Part shown: piece after piece, positions 46,966-57,003 of the stretch | Layout of the letters: every line of letters begins with the position of its first letter | Position numbering within the stretch: position 1 is the first letter of the stretch | Assembly: GCA_017610005.1 (NCBI GenBank) | Contig: JAFCCU010000003.1 | Location: forward strand, 1 to 64,000 | DNA: 64,000 nt | Source: Candidatus Woesearchaeota archaeon | Lineage (GTDB): Archaea > Nanobdellota > Nanobdellia > Woesearchaeales > B29-G15 | Direction: 5' to 3' | Notes under the pieces: generated by a model | Told to the model about the DNA's origin: nothing | The model's input: only the letters and a program-made list of their open reading frames with translations | The model's database searches: none | Translations under genes and position numbers: made by a program

Positions 46966-47286
46966 AAGAGACTTCAATAATATTTTGATTTCATTTATTG
47001 TTTTCTGCTGGTCTTTTTTTCCTGACATCTTTACAAACTTAATAATTAATTCATCAATTTCTTTTGTGAAAAAAAGTTTTAACTTAACTCCATCAGTAAT
47101 AAAAAAGAATCTAAACTTTTTATACTTAATCTCACCAATAGCAAGCTTTCCCACACTTGAAAGGATTTTTCCTTTTTTGGGATTTTCTTCTAATGAGTAC
47201 ATTAAAGAAAATATTGAAACAGATTCACCTTTAAATTTATTATTAACCTTAGATTCAAGTGATTTAGATATTATTACTACGACCAT
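46942..47286 (-). CDS. RelE/ParE-like toxin candidate
   Basis: 'SLMYSLEENPKKGKILSSVGKLAIGEIKYKKFRFFFITDG'; overlaps small upstream antitoxin-like gene. Confidence 0.55.
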   Translation of the reverse strand: MVVVIISKSLESKVNNKFKGESVSIFSLMYSLEENPKKGKILSSVGKLAIGEIKYKKFRFFFITDGVKLKLFFTKEIDELIIKFVKMSGKKDQQKTINEIKILLKSLGEEGFGV

Positions 47287-47477
47287 CTAATTTTTGCTCT
47301 CTTTAAGGCATCTTTAACTGGGACACAATCTGTATCATCATATAAGAAATCATGCAACATTCGCTCTTTTGCACTTTTTAAGAGTCTCCTAATTATATCG
47401 CCGTAAGTATCGCCTTTATTACCAAACTCTTTAAGATTATCTCGAAGTTCATTTGGAATTGAAATTGTGGTGTTCAT
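47277..47477 (-). CDS. VapB/RHH-like antitoxin candidate
   Basis: 'MNTTISIPNELRDNLKEFGNKGDTYGDIIRRLLKSAKE'. Confidence 0.65.
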   Translation of the reverse strand: MNTTISIPNELRDNLKEFGNKGDTYGDIIRRLLKSAKERMLHDFLYDDTDCVPVKDALKRAKIRWS

Positions 47478-47571
47478 TATAATTACCTATAACAATTATA
47501 ATTATACATAATATTTAAAGGTTTTCATAATAAACAACCTAAGGATGTTTTTCCATCCACAATCTAATTAT

Positions 47572-48213
47572 TTATGGAAATCTCTTTGATCTATTTCTAT
47601 ATCTCCACAAAGGATGATAAACTAGTAACCCCAAGGGACGGCCCATCATATCAAGCCAAAAACCACCTTCTGTTTTTTCCCCTGGATTAACAACTGCTGT
47701 TTTTATCTCTCCTTGATGATTCATTACTTCATAAAATATGGGGGTTTTCTGACTGCCCTCATCATCTGGAGTGCCGCTTCTCCAACCTTCAGGAGAAGGA
47801 AAGTCTCTCCTTATTTTCTCAAGTTTCTTCCTTGGACTTCTTAACTGAATGATATTGTATTGTTTTATTGTATTATAAATTTTATTAAAAGGAGTTCTCT
47901 TTTCCCAATCCAGAAATAAAGGAGTTTCTGATTGTTGCCTATCTCCTTTCTTAACAAGAGATAAAACTGATTCAGCTATGGCAAGCCCCACGGCATATTG
48001 TAAAAGATATCTTTCAAGTTTATGGCCCCTCTCTTCCTTTAAAGGATCAAATCCTAAGGCTTCTTCTAACTTCTTATATGCTGAAATTGACTCTTCTGCT
48101 ATTCTTGTTGTACTCCTTATAGCATGTTCATCTCTTGGATATTCTGAAAAAGAAAATCTATCTAATTGGGCAAAAGCATATGATGCCAAATGCTCAAGAG
48201 TCTCATGTTGCAT
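47572..48213 (-). CDS. Hypothetical protein
   Basis: 213-aa ORF. Confidence 0.6.
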   Translation of the reverse strand: MQHETLEHLASYAFAQLDRFSFSEYPRDEHAIRSTTRIAEESISAYKKLEEALGFDPLKEERGHKLERYLLQYAVGLAIAESVLSLVKKGDRQQSETPLFLDWEKRTPFNKIYNTIKQYNIIQLRSPRKKLEKIRRDFPSPEGWRSGTPDDEGSQKTPIFYEVMNHQGEIKTAVVNPGEKTEGGFWLDMMGRPLGLLVYHPLWRYRNRSKRFP

Positions 48214-48244
48214 AACTTTTAAGAATTAGTTTAAATTTATAAAC

Positions 48245-49027
48245 CTAAGGTAAAATAACTCCTTTCTGCCAATCTTTCAAAATCGCTTTTGCCATTCTTT
48301 GAATATCTGGAACACCACCCTTTCTTAACATGTGGTGGTTTAATGCAATTTTTTCTAAAGTTTCTTCGTGATCTTTTTGTGGTTCGACACAATAATGTTT
48401 CTCAAGCATTCCAGGATACTCATCCATGATATCATAAACTGGATATTCTGGCTCTTTAACATCCTTAAAGGTAATTGATCCAATTAAAATATGTTTAAAT
48501 GTTTTTTTTTCGAGGTAAGGGAGCACACCTGGTGTATCTAAAAAAGAAATTTTCTTTCCAGATTTAACTCTTTGAATACTTTTTGTGCAACCGCTTTGAA
48601 CACTAGTTTTAGCTACTTTTGCACCACGCATTGCATTAATTAAAGAAGATTTGCCCACATTAGGATAACCTAATACTCCCACTTTTATTGGTATTTTATC
48701 AATGTTTGCCCTTTTTGATTCAATGATTATCCTTTGCCTTAAGGTTCTTAGGCCAAAATGCTGTGTTGCAGAAACAAATACAATTGGTTTTAAATTTTTA
48801 ACTTTATCTCGCATATCTGCTAAATCACTTTTTGTAACAACATAAATTAATGGTTTTCCCTTAGCTTTATCCTCTATTTCCTGATTTCTTGTTTCATCTA
48901 CAAGCCTTGCATCTAAAACTAATAGAAGTATATCTGCTTTCTCAATAACTTCATTAACTGACTCCCAAAAGCGCTTCTTCATAAGAATATTATTTTCCTT
49001 GCATATTAAATGCTTTTGGGTAATCAC
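48245..49027 (-). CDS. Circularly permuted GTPase (YlqF/Nog-like)
   Basis: 'VTKSDL' precedes 'GYPNVGKSSLINAM' and 'DTPGVLP'. Confidence 0.85.
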   Translation of the reverse strand: MITQKHLICKENNILMKKRFWESVNEVIEKADILLLVLDARLVDETRNQEIEDKAKGKPLIYVVTKSDLADMRDKVKNLKPIVFVSATQHFGLRTLRQRIIIESKRANIDKIPIKVGVLGYPNVGKSSLINAMRGAKVAKTSVQSGCTKSIQRVKSGKKISFLDTPGVLPYLEKKTFKHILIGSITFKDVKEPEYPVYDIMDEYPGMLEKHYCVEPQKDHEETLEKIALNHHMLRKGGVPDIQRMAKAILKDWQKGVILP

Positions 49028-49061
49028 AAGAAATTTAAATGAGCCTTCTTAACTTTTCTAA

Positions 49062-50261
49062 ATGCAAATCGGAGTTGTTGGAAAACCTAATGTTGGAAAG
49101 TCTACTTTATTTAAGGCTTTAACACTAGCCGAAGTTGATATTGCTAATTACCCGTTTGTTACAATTAAACCTAATTCTGGAGTGGGATTTGTGCAAGTTG
49201 AGTGCGCTGAAGTCCATTTTAATGTAAAATGCAATCCTCGAGTTGGCTTTTGTAAAAATGGGAAGAGATTTGTACCAATAGAGCTTATTGATGTTGCAGG
49301 GCTTGTTCCAGGAGCGCATGAAGGCAAAGGCATGGGCAACCAGTTCTTAGATGACTTAAATCAAGCTGACGCTTTAATCCATGTGATTGATGGTTCTGGA
49401 GGCACTAATGAAGAAGGGAAACCAGTTGACAAAGGCACTTACGATCCTGCAAATGACATTAAATTCTTAGAAAAAGAACTTGACTTTTGGTACTTACGAA
49501 TCTTAAAAAAAGGATGGGATAAATTTTCACATGAAGTCCAACATTCACATATAAAGATTCAAGTAGCACTTTCCAAACAACTTTCAGGATTAGGAGTAAA
49601 AGGAACTCAAGTTGATGAAGCTGTTAAAAAGCTTGGCTTAGACCCAGAAAATGTTACTGCCTGGACACCTGAAGAACTTTATAATCTTGCAGCAGAACTC
49701 CGAAAATTAACAAAACCCATGGTAATTGCATTTAATAAAATTGATGTTCCTGGAGCTATTGAAAATTTAGAAAGACTACAAAAAGAATTTCCAGATTATG
49801 CAATTGTTGGCTGTTCAGCTGAAGCAGAACTTGCACTAAAAGAAGCAGATAAACATGAACTTATTGAATATATCCCAGGAGAAGGTGATTTCACAATAAC
49901 CAATGATGAAAAACTATCTGATGGGCAAAAAAAAGCACTTGGTTTTCTAAAAGAAAATGTATTAGTTAAATTTGGTTCAACTGGTGCACAAAAAGTAATT
50001 GATGCAGCTGTCTTTGACATTCTAAAACTAATGCCTATTTTTCCAGGCGGAATTAACAAGCTAGCTGATCAAGATGGAAACATATTACCTGATTGTTTCT
50101 TATTAAAAGAAGGCTCAACTGCTCTTGACTTTGCATATAAAATCCATTCTGATCTCGGAGATAACTTTATTCGCGCAATTGATGCAAAATCTAAAAGAAC
50201 TATTGGAAAAGAACATGTCTTACAACCAGGAGATGTGTTAGAGATAATTGCTGATAAATAA
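49062..50261 (+). CDS. OBG-family GTPase (YchF/Ygr210-like) with TGS domain
   Basis: 'GVVGKPNVGKSTLFKALT', 'DVAGLVPGAHEGKGMGNQFLDDL', C-terminal TGS-like region. Confidence 0.9.
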   Translation: MQIGVVGKPNVGKSTLFKALTLAEVDIANYPFVTIKPNSGVGFVQVECAEVHFNVKCNPRVGFCKNGKRFVPIELIDVAGLVPGAHEGKGMGNQFLDDLNQADALIHVIDGSGGTNEEGKPVDKGTYDPANDIKFLEKELDFWYLRILKKGWDKFSHEVQHSHIKIQVALSKQLSGLGVKGTQVDEAVKKLGLDPENVTAWTPEELYNLAAELRKLTKPMVIAFNKIDVPGAIENLERLQKEFPDYAIVGCSAEAELALKEADKHELIEYIPGEGDFTITNDEKLSDGQKKALGFLKENVLVKFGSTGAQKVIDAAVFDILKLMPIFPGGINKLADQDGNILPDCFLLKEGSTALDFAYKIHSDLGDNFIRAIDAKSKRTIGKEHVLQPGDVLEIIADK

Positions 50262-50277
50262 GTTTAAAGAATGTATC

Positions 50278-50372
50278 CACTCCAGACTGTTAAAGGTTTG
50301 AGGTGTGAGTTTTGGGGTTTGAAGCCATATTTTTCACTTCAGACTGCAGACTCCGTACTTCAGACTATAAAT
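50278..50372. repeat. Dispersed repeat module with cttcagactgcagactccgtacttcagac
   Basis: Same family as other arrays. Confidence 0.8.
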
Positions 50373-50426
50373 CCTCCTGTTTTGCAACAACAATCTTAAT
50401 AAAAGAAATTAAATCCAATCTTCTTT

Positions 50427-52481
50427 ATGGAAGAGACAGATTACTTGCAGGTTTTAAAAGCCTTAACAGAGATTCCATTTGGGATTGGTAAAAAACTTCT
50501 CACTGACTTTATGCAAGGAAATGAACTTAATCCTTCTGTAGTTAAAAATAAACTTTTTAATAAACCCTCATTTGGCACTCTCGCTTATGATGATGACGAA
50601 CTTGCTGATTTAATTGAGAGTTTAATTCTAAACAATTTAATAAGAACAACAAGTGTTCCCGGTAATAAATTCTGGAAGGTGCTTGAATTAACTGAAAAAG
50701 GAATTGCAGAATTAAAAAATCCTGAATTTTACAAAAGAAAAGTAGCTCATGGTTTTAGTGAAGTAAAAACAAGAATTACTGAAGAAGATAAACTTGAATT
50801 TGAAAAACATCATGACTTTCTAGAAAAGTATAACGAAGAACAAAAAAAAGCAATAATTTGTAACAAGAAAAACATCCTTTGCATTGCTGGAGCAGGATCA
50901 GGTAAAACAACTGTTCTAACAAAAAGGATTGAATTTCTAGTAAAAAAAGGAGTTAATCCAAAAGATATACTAGCAATTACTTTTACTAGAAAAGCTAGAA
51001 CAGAGATGCAATCTAGGATCAATATTCCAGTAATGATTGAGACATTCAACTCCTTTTGTGAAAAGGTGTTAAGGTTAAATAACTCCTTAATATATGATAA
51101 GACTTACAGAGTTTTAACCTACAGGGATAAACTAATTGCAATTTCAAGAGCATTAAGCTCAATGAATATGGATATGAAAAGGGCAATTGACATTTATTTT
51201 ACATTTGCTCAAAAAAAATCAAAACCTCAAGAACAATTAGCTGCAATATTTCTAAATGATTGTTTCTTTGTAAGAGATTATTTTAAATTTAAAAATCGAA
51301 CTGTTAATAGGGAAGAAATAACAAACCTTGAACATAAAGATGCCGCTGACTTAATCTTTGGAATTGTTAACTACCTTGAAGCTTATATGAAAAAGAATGG
51401 GTTAAGAGATTTTGCAGATCAATTAATTGATACAATTAGGTTATATGAAGCAAATCCTGAACTGATTCCAACTTTTTCCCATGTGCTTATAGATGAATAC
51501 CAAGATGTAAACTCAACCCAAATAAAATTTATTGATCTCTTAAGACCAGAAAACCTATTCTGCGTTGGAGACCCAAGGCAAAGTATCTTTGGCTGGCGTG
51601 GGTCAGATATAAAATACATTTTAAATTTTCAAGAAAAATATGAAGGAAGTGAAATAATTACTTTAACAAATAACTACAGATCCACAGGACCAATTGTAGA
51701 ACTCATTAATGCAGCAATTGCAAAAATGCAACTCCCTGATTTAGAATCAAAGAAAGCAGGCGATCAGGATATTAGATTACTTTCATTTGATACTGAAGAA
51801 GCAGAACATGAGTTTATTATTCAAACAATTCTAGCAAGTCAAATCAAAAGAGAAGAAATATTTGTATTGGCAAGAACTAACAAACAATTAAATGAATTAA
51901 GTGGAAGACTTAACAGCAGAGAGATTTCTCACGTTATGCGTAATGATGAAAAGAAAGTTGTTGCAGGGCAAGGTCAAGTAACACTTGCAACAGTTCATGC
52001 AATTAAAGGAATGGAAGCAACGTTAGTTTTCTTAATCGGAGCAACAAGTCAAAACTTTCCCTGCAAAGGTTCAGAGCATCCTGTTGTTGAAATGATTAAA
52101 GTTGATGAATATGATAAAGAAGAGGAAGAGCGAAGACTGTTTTACGTTGCATTAAGTCGAGCAAAAGACTCCTTATACATTTCTTACACGAGTAAAAAAC
52201 CATCTTATTATATGACTAAAAAGATGATTGAATTAATTGAAGGGAAACAAGAGAAGTTCTCATTGCATAAAGCAAACAGTGTTGTAACAAGACTCAAAGA
52301 ATGGCGAACTAACAAAGCAAAAGAGTTAGGAATGCCAGCTTATATTGTATTTAATGATACTACCTTAACAGACCTTGCAGTTAAAATGCCAATGACTTTG
52401 GCTGAGCTTGAAACAGTGCATGGATTTGGGCCTGTGAAGGTGATGAAGTATGGAGAGCAATTACTAAACCTAATTCACTAA
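50427..52481 (+). CDS. UvrD/Rep-family SF1 helicase with C-terminal HRDC-like domain
   Basis: 'CIAGAGSGKTTVLTKRIEFL', 'LIDEYQDVNSTQ', 'GDPRQSIFGWRGS', 'FYVALSRAKDSLYISYT'. Confidence 0.92.
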   Translation: MEETDYLQVLKALTEIPFGIGKKLLTDFMQGNELNPSVVKNKLFNKPSFGTLAYDDDELADLIESLILNNLIRTTSVPGNKFWKVLELTEKGIAELKNPEFYKRKVAHGFSEVKTRITEEDKLEFEKHHDFLEKYNEEQKKAIICNKKNILCIAGAGSGKTTVLTKRIEFLVKKGVNPKDILAITFTRKARTEMQSRINIPVMIETFNSFCEKVLRLNNSLIYDKTYRVLTYRDKLIAISRALSSMNMDMKRAIDIYFTFAQKKSKPQEQLAAIFLNDCFFVRDYFKFKNRTVNREEITNLEHKDAADLIFGIVNYLEAYMKKNGLRDFADQLIDTIRLYEANPELIPTFSHVLIDEYQDVNSTQIKFIDLLRPENLFCVGDPRQSIFGWRGSDIKYILNFQEKYEGSEIITLTNNYRSTGPIVELINAAIAKMQLPDLESKKAGDQDIRLLSFDTEEAEHEFIIQTILASQIKREEIFVLARTNKQLNELSGRLNSREISHVMRNDEKKVVAGQGQVTLATVHAIKGMEATLVFLIGATSQNFPCKGSEHPVVEMIKVDEYDKEEEERRLFYVALSRAKDSLYISYTSKKPSYYMTKKMIELIEGKQEKFSLHKANSVVTRLKEWRTNKAKELGMPAYIVFNDTTLTDLAVKMPMTLAELETVHGFGPVKVMKYGEQLLNLIH

Positions 52482-52894
52482 AGATCTAAGTTCTCTAATC
52501 CCTCTGCCTTTCTTAGCTCTTCAATCTGCATTAAATAATCAGTAAATTGCGCTTGAGCTTTTTCTACAATTGGATCTCCTACTGGATCATTTGGCCTATA
52601 TCTTTGAGTTACTCCATCTACAGTGATCTCAACATATTCAATTTTTAAATCATCTCTTACACTATCCACATACTTAATCTGTGTCCCATCAGGCTTCTCT
52701 ACAACCAAAATGTTATCATCTGCGAACATGGCAAAGTTTTCTTCAGTAAAACTGACATCCTCCTCTCCAATCTTCCCATCGTACTGCAAATATGAATGGC
52801 CAACTGAACAGCCTGCAATGGCTGCCAAAGTTCCTGCAACAAGAACTATCTTTCCAAACTGTTTGATTCTCTCCACTAAAGTCATTTTAATCAC
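52478..52894 (-). CDS. Small lipoprotein-like secreted protein
   Basis: Signal peptide with lipobox-like 'AAIAGC'. Confidence 0.65.
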   Translation of the reverse strand: MIKMTLVERIKQFGKIVLVAGTLAAIAGCSVGHSYLQYDGKIGEEDVSFTEENFAMFADDNILVVEKPDGTQIKYVDSVRDDLKIEYVEITVDGVTQRYRPNDPVGDPIVEKAQAQFTDYLMQIEELRKAEGLENLDL

Positions 52895-53115
52895 CCTAAG
52901 AAATAATCATGAAATTGCTCTTAATAATGTAATCAAGGAAAAATTAGCTTTCAGCCTATAAACAATTAAAAATATAGGCATACGCTAAACTCTCAGACTA
53001 GACGAAGGGAATAAAACAGCCTATGGAAAAAATAGAGCAAAAGCTGCTAAAGAATTTGTCTTTAATTAGTAGCCCCATATCTTTATAAGTTTCTTCCAAG
53101 TAATTTCTCAAGTTA

Positions 53116-54702
53116 ATGGAAATTTTTGCAACAGGTAGATCTGGAGATTTCTTTAAAGAAGGAAATAAGGTATTCAGAGTTTTTAGGGGAGGAAAAGGCC
53201 TTGCTAGACTAATTAACACTATTTTTTATGGTGCACCAGATCTCTATTCTAATAATGAACATGCAGGAAAAATTGCCGAAGCCAGAAATGAAATTGCTGC
53301 CACTATTGTTGATCTAAACTTCAGGGATGAACTTAGAGTTGCCCGATCAAATTTTATCGGATGGAATAGTGATTTAGAAGGAATGGTTATGAAGCGCGAA
53401 TATGTTGACGGGCACCATATAAAACTCCAAAGCCCTTGGAATGGGCATGAAGAATATACTGGATTACTTGCTCTATTCAAAAGACTAAGACCTGAACTTA
53501 AAAAAGCTGGAATGCCTGAATTAATCTGGCATACAAGACACAATAAAGGAATAACTGATTTTTTAGTTGAAAATGGCAAGTATGTTTGGCTTGATACTGA
53601 AGCAGGAAGACCTTCAGTATTTGGAAAAACTAAAGTTAGGAAGTTACTTGCCTATATTAAAGCGCATGAAACAGAAATTGACGCAAAATTAGGTAATGGA
53701 AAAACAAATAAACTAGAAGATCGTGTTGCTGAAATTGTTTACCACCAAAGGGAACTTTGGAAAACCTCTAGGACTAAAAGAGGAATTGAACATTTCAGGC
53801 TTCATAGAGAACTTACAGATGAACAAGCAGGATATTATCAAGATCACCCTATTGAATGGTATAGACAATTTGCTGGGCAGGCTATTAAAAATGGAATTAA
53901 AAGAGTAAAGACGAGACTCCCAGCATACCTTGGTAGCAAAGTTGGAAAGACTGTAGGAGATATTAGAAATAGAATAAAAAATGAAGAAAAAAGAAAACTT
54001 GTTGCAAGATATTCAGATGCGTTAATTAATAAAAGAGAGCATAGGCTCCAAATTTCTGAAGAACAAGCAAACTCCCTTAGAGAAGAAGTAACCCTTTTAG
54101 GGTCTAGCAAATACACTAGAGACTTTGCATTGCAGCTTTCTTTAAACATAGCTGAAAAATTACTCTTGCAACCTTTCCTTATAGGCCTAAAAGCAGCAAA
54201 TCAAATTGATTGGACAGCATGGTTTATGCTTACAAATTTCGGAGGAGTAATTGTTAGAACTAGTTTTACACTTGCAATGATGATACCACAAATGTTAAAT
54301 CTTAAAAAAATAGCCAAAGCACCAAAGCAATTTGCAAACGTTGTTTTAGATGTCTACCAAGAAGCAAGAACCTATGGGCCAGAGTATGCTACTTTTATGG
54401 CCCTCGGTAAATTTGCAAACATTAATAGGGGTATTGCTCTGCCAATAGGTATGTTACCTCACTTGGGTCCAATTGCATACCCTTCTCAAGCAACTTACGA
54501 TTTTGCTGCTGAAGAACGTCGTTCCGGAGAATTTATAGTAGACTCAACAATTACAAGGATTGGAAGAACATTAGGAGGAGAAAATTCTAGAATCGAACAT
54601 CTCTTTAACAAAGGGGCTTATGCATTAATTGATACCTTAAAAGAATTACATGCAGCTGGACAGACAAAGTATAAAAGGAAGTATTCATTCATGAATACTT
54701 AA
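53116..54702 (+). CDS. Hypothetical protein with kinase-like N-terminal region and hydrophobic C-terminal half
   Basis: 528-aa ORF; 'EGNKVFRVFRGGKG', 'MVMKREYVDG', 'WLDTEAGR'. Confidence 0.6.
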   Translation: MEIFATGRSGDFFKEGNKVFRVFRGGKGLARLINTIFYGAPDLYSNNEHAGKIAEARNEIAATIVDLNFRDELRVARSNFIGWNSDLEGMVMKREYVDGHHIKLQSPWNGHEEYTGLLALFKRLRPELKKAGMPELIWHTRHNKGITDFLVENGKYVWLDTEAGRPSVFGKTKVRKLLAYIKAHETEIDAKLGNGKTNKLEDRVAEIVYHQRELWKTSRTKRGIEHFRLHRELTDEQAGYYQDHPIEWYRQFAGQAIKNGIKRVKTRLPAYLGSKVGKTVGDIRNRIKNEEKRKLVARYSDALINKREHRLQISEEQANSLREEVTLLGSSKYTRDFALQLSLNIAEKLLLQPFLIGLKAANQIDWTAWFMLTNFGGVIVRTSFTLAMMIPQMLNLKKIAKAPKQFANVVLDVYQEARTYGPEYATFMALGKFANINRGIALPIGMLPHLGPIAYPSQATYDFAAEERRSGEFIVDSTITRIGRTLGGENSRIEHLFNKGAYALIDTLKELHAAGQTKYKRKYSFMNT

Positions 54703-54791
54703 AACTCTCATATTTATAGTAATTATTAAATTTCTTTTTTCATGCGGATAGTGTTTACAGCAGACCAATGAAAAATCCCTGTTGCAAGGTT

Positions 54792-56234
54792 CTAAATCTT
54801 ATCAGTGAAGCAAAGCCCGCATCGATTATCACTTGCTTTTGATTCAGAATCATAAAACATCCTGACAATTCCATCATCTCCTCTTTCTAATGAAACTCCT
54901 GGAATTGCTTTTGTAACACAAAATCTCTGATTTCCCCGGTTATTGCCTACAGCTTCTCTAAAATCAGGGTGTACAGCCATAGCAGCAAGCCGGTTATTAG
55001 CTGTTAATCTCCACCGTCCACCAGGAACTTCGATTCTACCATCATCCTCACTAAACTTCCTCTTCTGTTTTAATTCATCCCAAGATCTCCCGGTGATTTC
55101 ATCTGCCAACCACTTCTTCTCAATTCTATAATCAAGCCACATTAAGTGTAAGATATCTTGATGTTCCTGCCAAAATTCATATGCAATTTGCGCATCTGCG
55201 TGTAAACCAGGAAATCCTTCTGTGAGATTAGTTGCTACAAATAAATGGGTTGGAATTCCTTGTTCTGCAATTTTAAGTCCTAATTCAAGTCTTCTTTGAA
55301 GACCATATCCCCATTCTTCTGCTCCTCTTTCATGTTCTTTATTTAATGTTGAAATTTGAAGTACTACATTTGCAGCCTTCATTAACTCAATCATTTCACC
55401 ATCAAAATCAGGGAATTTTGTTGGTAAGACCACCCTAATATCTCGTTCTTCTGCAAGTTCTACAAGAAACTCCAAGGCAGTCTTAAGCCCATAGGGGGCC
55501 CCATATAATTCTCTAAATTCCCTAGGAATATTGGCCTCTGATCTCTGCCCGAGCCTGATAATTAGGGGCCCATTAGCTGGAACAGTCATTTCTTCTAATT
55601 GACCCAAGAATTTCTCTCTTAATGATTCTTTTGTGAACTTATATATTGTATCTGCGCAAGGTTTAGCTGATTCTCCAGAATAACAATCCGGACAGCACCA
55701 TTCAGGATGATAAAAGCCATCTCTTGAAGCATTTGTCACACATCCTGTTGCTACATCAATACCTGCAACTAATCTGCAAATTAGATATTTCTGTCCTTTA
55801 CCAAGCAACCCCACTTGGAATCCTGCTGGTTCACATAAATTTACTTTTCTTGTAGGGGCAAGAGATTCCACAATTGTAGCTTCAACATTTAATTCTCCTT
55901 CTCCATTCTCCATTAAAAACATTAATGTTTCTGGATCATTGAATCCCCAAAAGTAAATTTTTTTGCTTTTTGTACAGTGCGCAACAATATCTCTTATATT
56001 TTCTTCAACAAGTCTTCTTAAAGGACCATCATAATCAAGTATATCAATTGAAATGTTAATATCATGTCTAAATCCACTAATTCTATACTCTGCTCTTGTA
56101 TCAATAAAAACTCCGTCAAAATGTTCTTGTTCGCAAATTGCTTCTAATTCTTCTCTTGAACCTAAAACCGCATAAGAAGTTATCCAATTTTTAAGATTCC
56201 CTCCTCCATTAAAGTATGTTCTTGCAACAGGCAT
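54792..56234 (-). CDS. Hypothetical protein, possibly radical SAM/TIM-barrel like
   Basis: 'CVTNASRDGFYHPEWCCPDCYSG' Cys cluster followed by TIM-barrel-like alternation. Confidence 0.45.
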   Translation of the reverse strand: MPVARTYFNGGGNLKNWITSYAVLGSREELEAICEQEHFDGVFIDTRAEYRISGFRHDINISIDILDYDGPLRRLVEENIRDIVAHCTKSKKIYFWGFNDPETLMFLMENGEGELNVEATIVESLAPTRKVNLCEPAGFQVGLLGKGQKYLICRLVAGIDVATGCVTNASRDGFYHPEWCCPDCYSGESAKPCADTIYKFTKESLREKFLGQLEEMTVPANGPLIIRLGQRSEANIPREFRELYGAPYGLKTALEFLVELAEERDIRVVLPTKFPDFDGEMIELMKAANVVLQISTLNKEHERGAEEWGYGLQRRLELGLKIAEQGIPTHLFVATNLTEGFPGLHADAQIAYEFWQEHQDILHLMWLDYRIEKKWLADEITGRSWDELKQKRKFSEDDGRIEVPGGRWRLTANNRLAAMAVHPDFREAVGNNRGNQRFCVTKAIPGVSLERGDDGIVRMFYDSESKASDNRCGLCFTDKI

Positions 56235-56444
56235 AGAAACTCCATTTTCATATGTTAATGCAGAAGTAAAAGGCGTCGGAAGGCCCCTAAAAGTTTCAGA
56301 CTGATTATAACCTTGAAATAACCAAGAAAAATCATCTAACTTGAAAAATTTCCAGGCCCTATGATCACTTGTTGCCTTTTTTGCGTGAACAGTATAACTA
56401 ATTCTCCCCCACCTAAAACAAATAATCTTAGAATACTTAAAAAC

Positions 56445-56843
56445 CTAAGTATTGTAGTGTTTGTTAAATCTTGGAATTTGAAGAATAATTAAGATGAATA
56501 ATGCTGCAATCACTCCAAGCAGAATTTCTCCAACCCCTATTGTTAACCCAATTATGGCAACAGCCCAAATACTTGTTGCTGTTGTGAGCCCAGATACATC
56601 CTTTCCAGTTGAAATAATTGATCCTGCTCCTAAAAACCCAATACCAGTTATTACTCCTGCAAGCATTCGTGCTGCCTGATCTCCAAAATTCTTCGTAGCT
56701 ACAACTGCTGCAAGGCACGCACCAATTGCAACAAGAGCCATTGTCCTTTGCCCCACTGGTTTAGCTGCCTTATGACGCTCCCATCCAACCAAAAGGCCAA
56801 CTATCATAGCTACAATAATTCTTAAAATTTCATTTGCAAGCAT
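56445..56843 (-). CDS. MgtC/SapB family membrane protein
   Basis: 'GLLVGWERHKAAKPVGQRTMALVAIGA...GVITGIGFLGAGSII'. Confidence 0.9.
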   Translation of the reverse strand: MLANEILRIIVAMIVGLLVGWERHKAAKPVGQRTMALVAIGACLAAVVATKNFGDQAARMLAGVITGIGFLGAGSIISTGKDVSGLTTATSIWAVAIIGLTIGVGEILLGVIAALFILIILQIPRFNKHYNT

Positions 56844-56883
56844 GTAATGGAAATTTTTTATCTACTATAAAAAATTTGCCATT

Positions 56884-56985
56884 TCAGTCTGAAGTACGAA
56901 GTGAAAAACACTATCCCTACAGCTCAAACCCCAAACCTCACAGCTCAAACCCCTATACCCTACTCCCTAAATCTTAATATAATAT
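56884..56985. repeat. Dispersed repeat module, inverted orientation
   Basis: agtctgaagtacgaagtgaaaaacactatcc...aaaccccaaacct. Confidence 0.85.
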
Positions 56986-57003
56986 AATCCATTCTTTTTC
57001 CCA

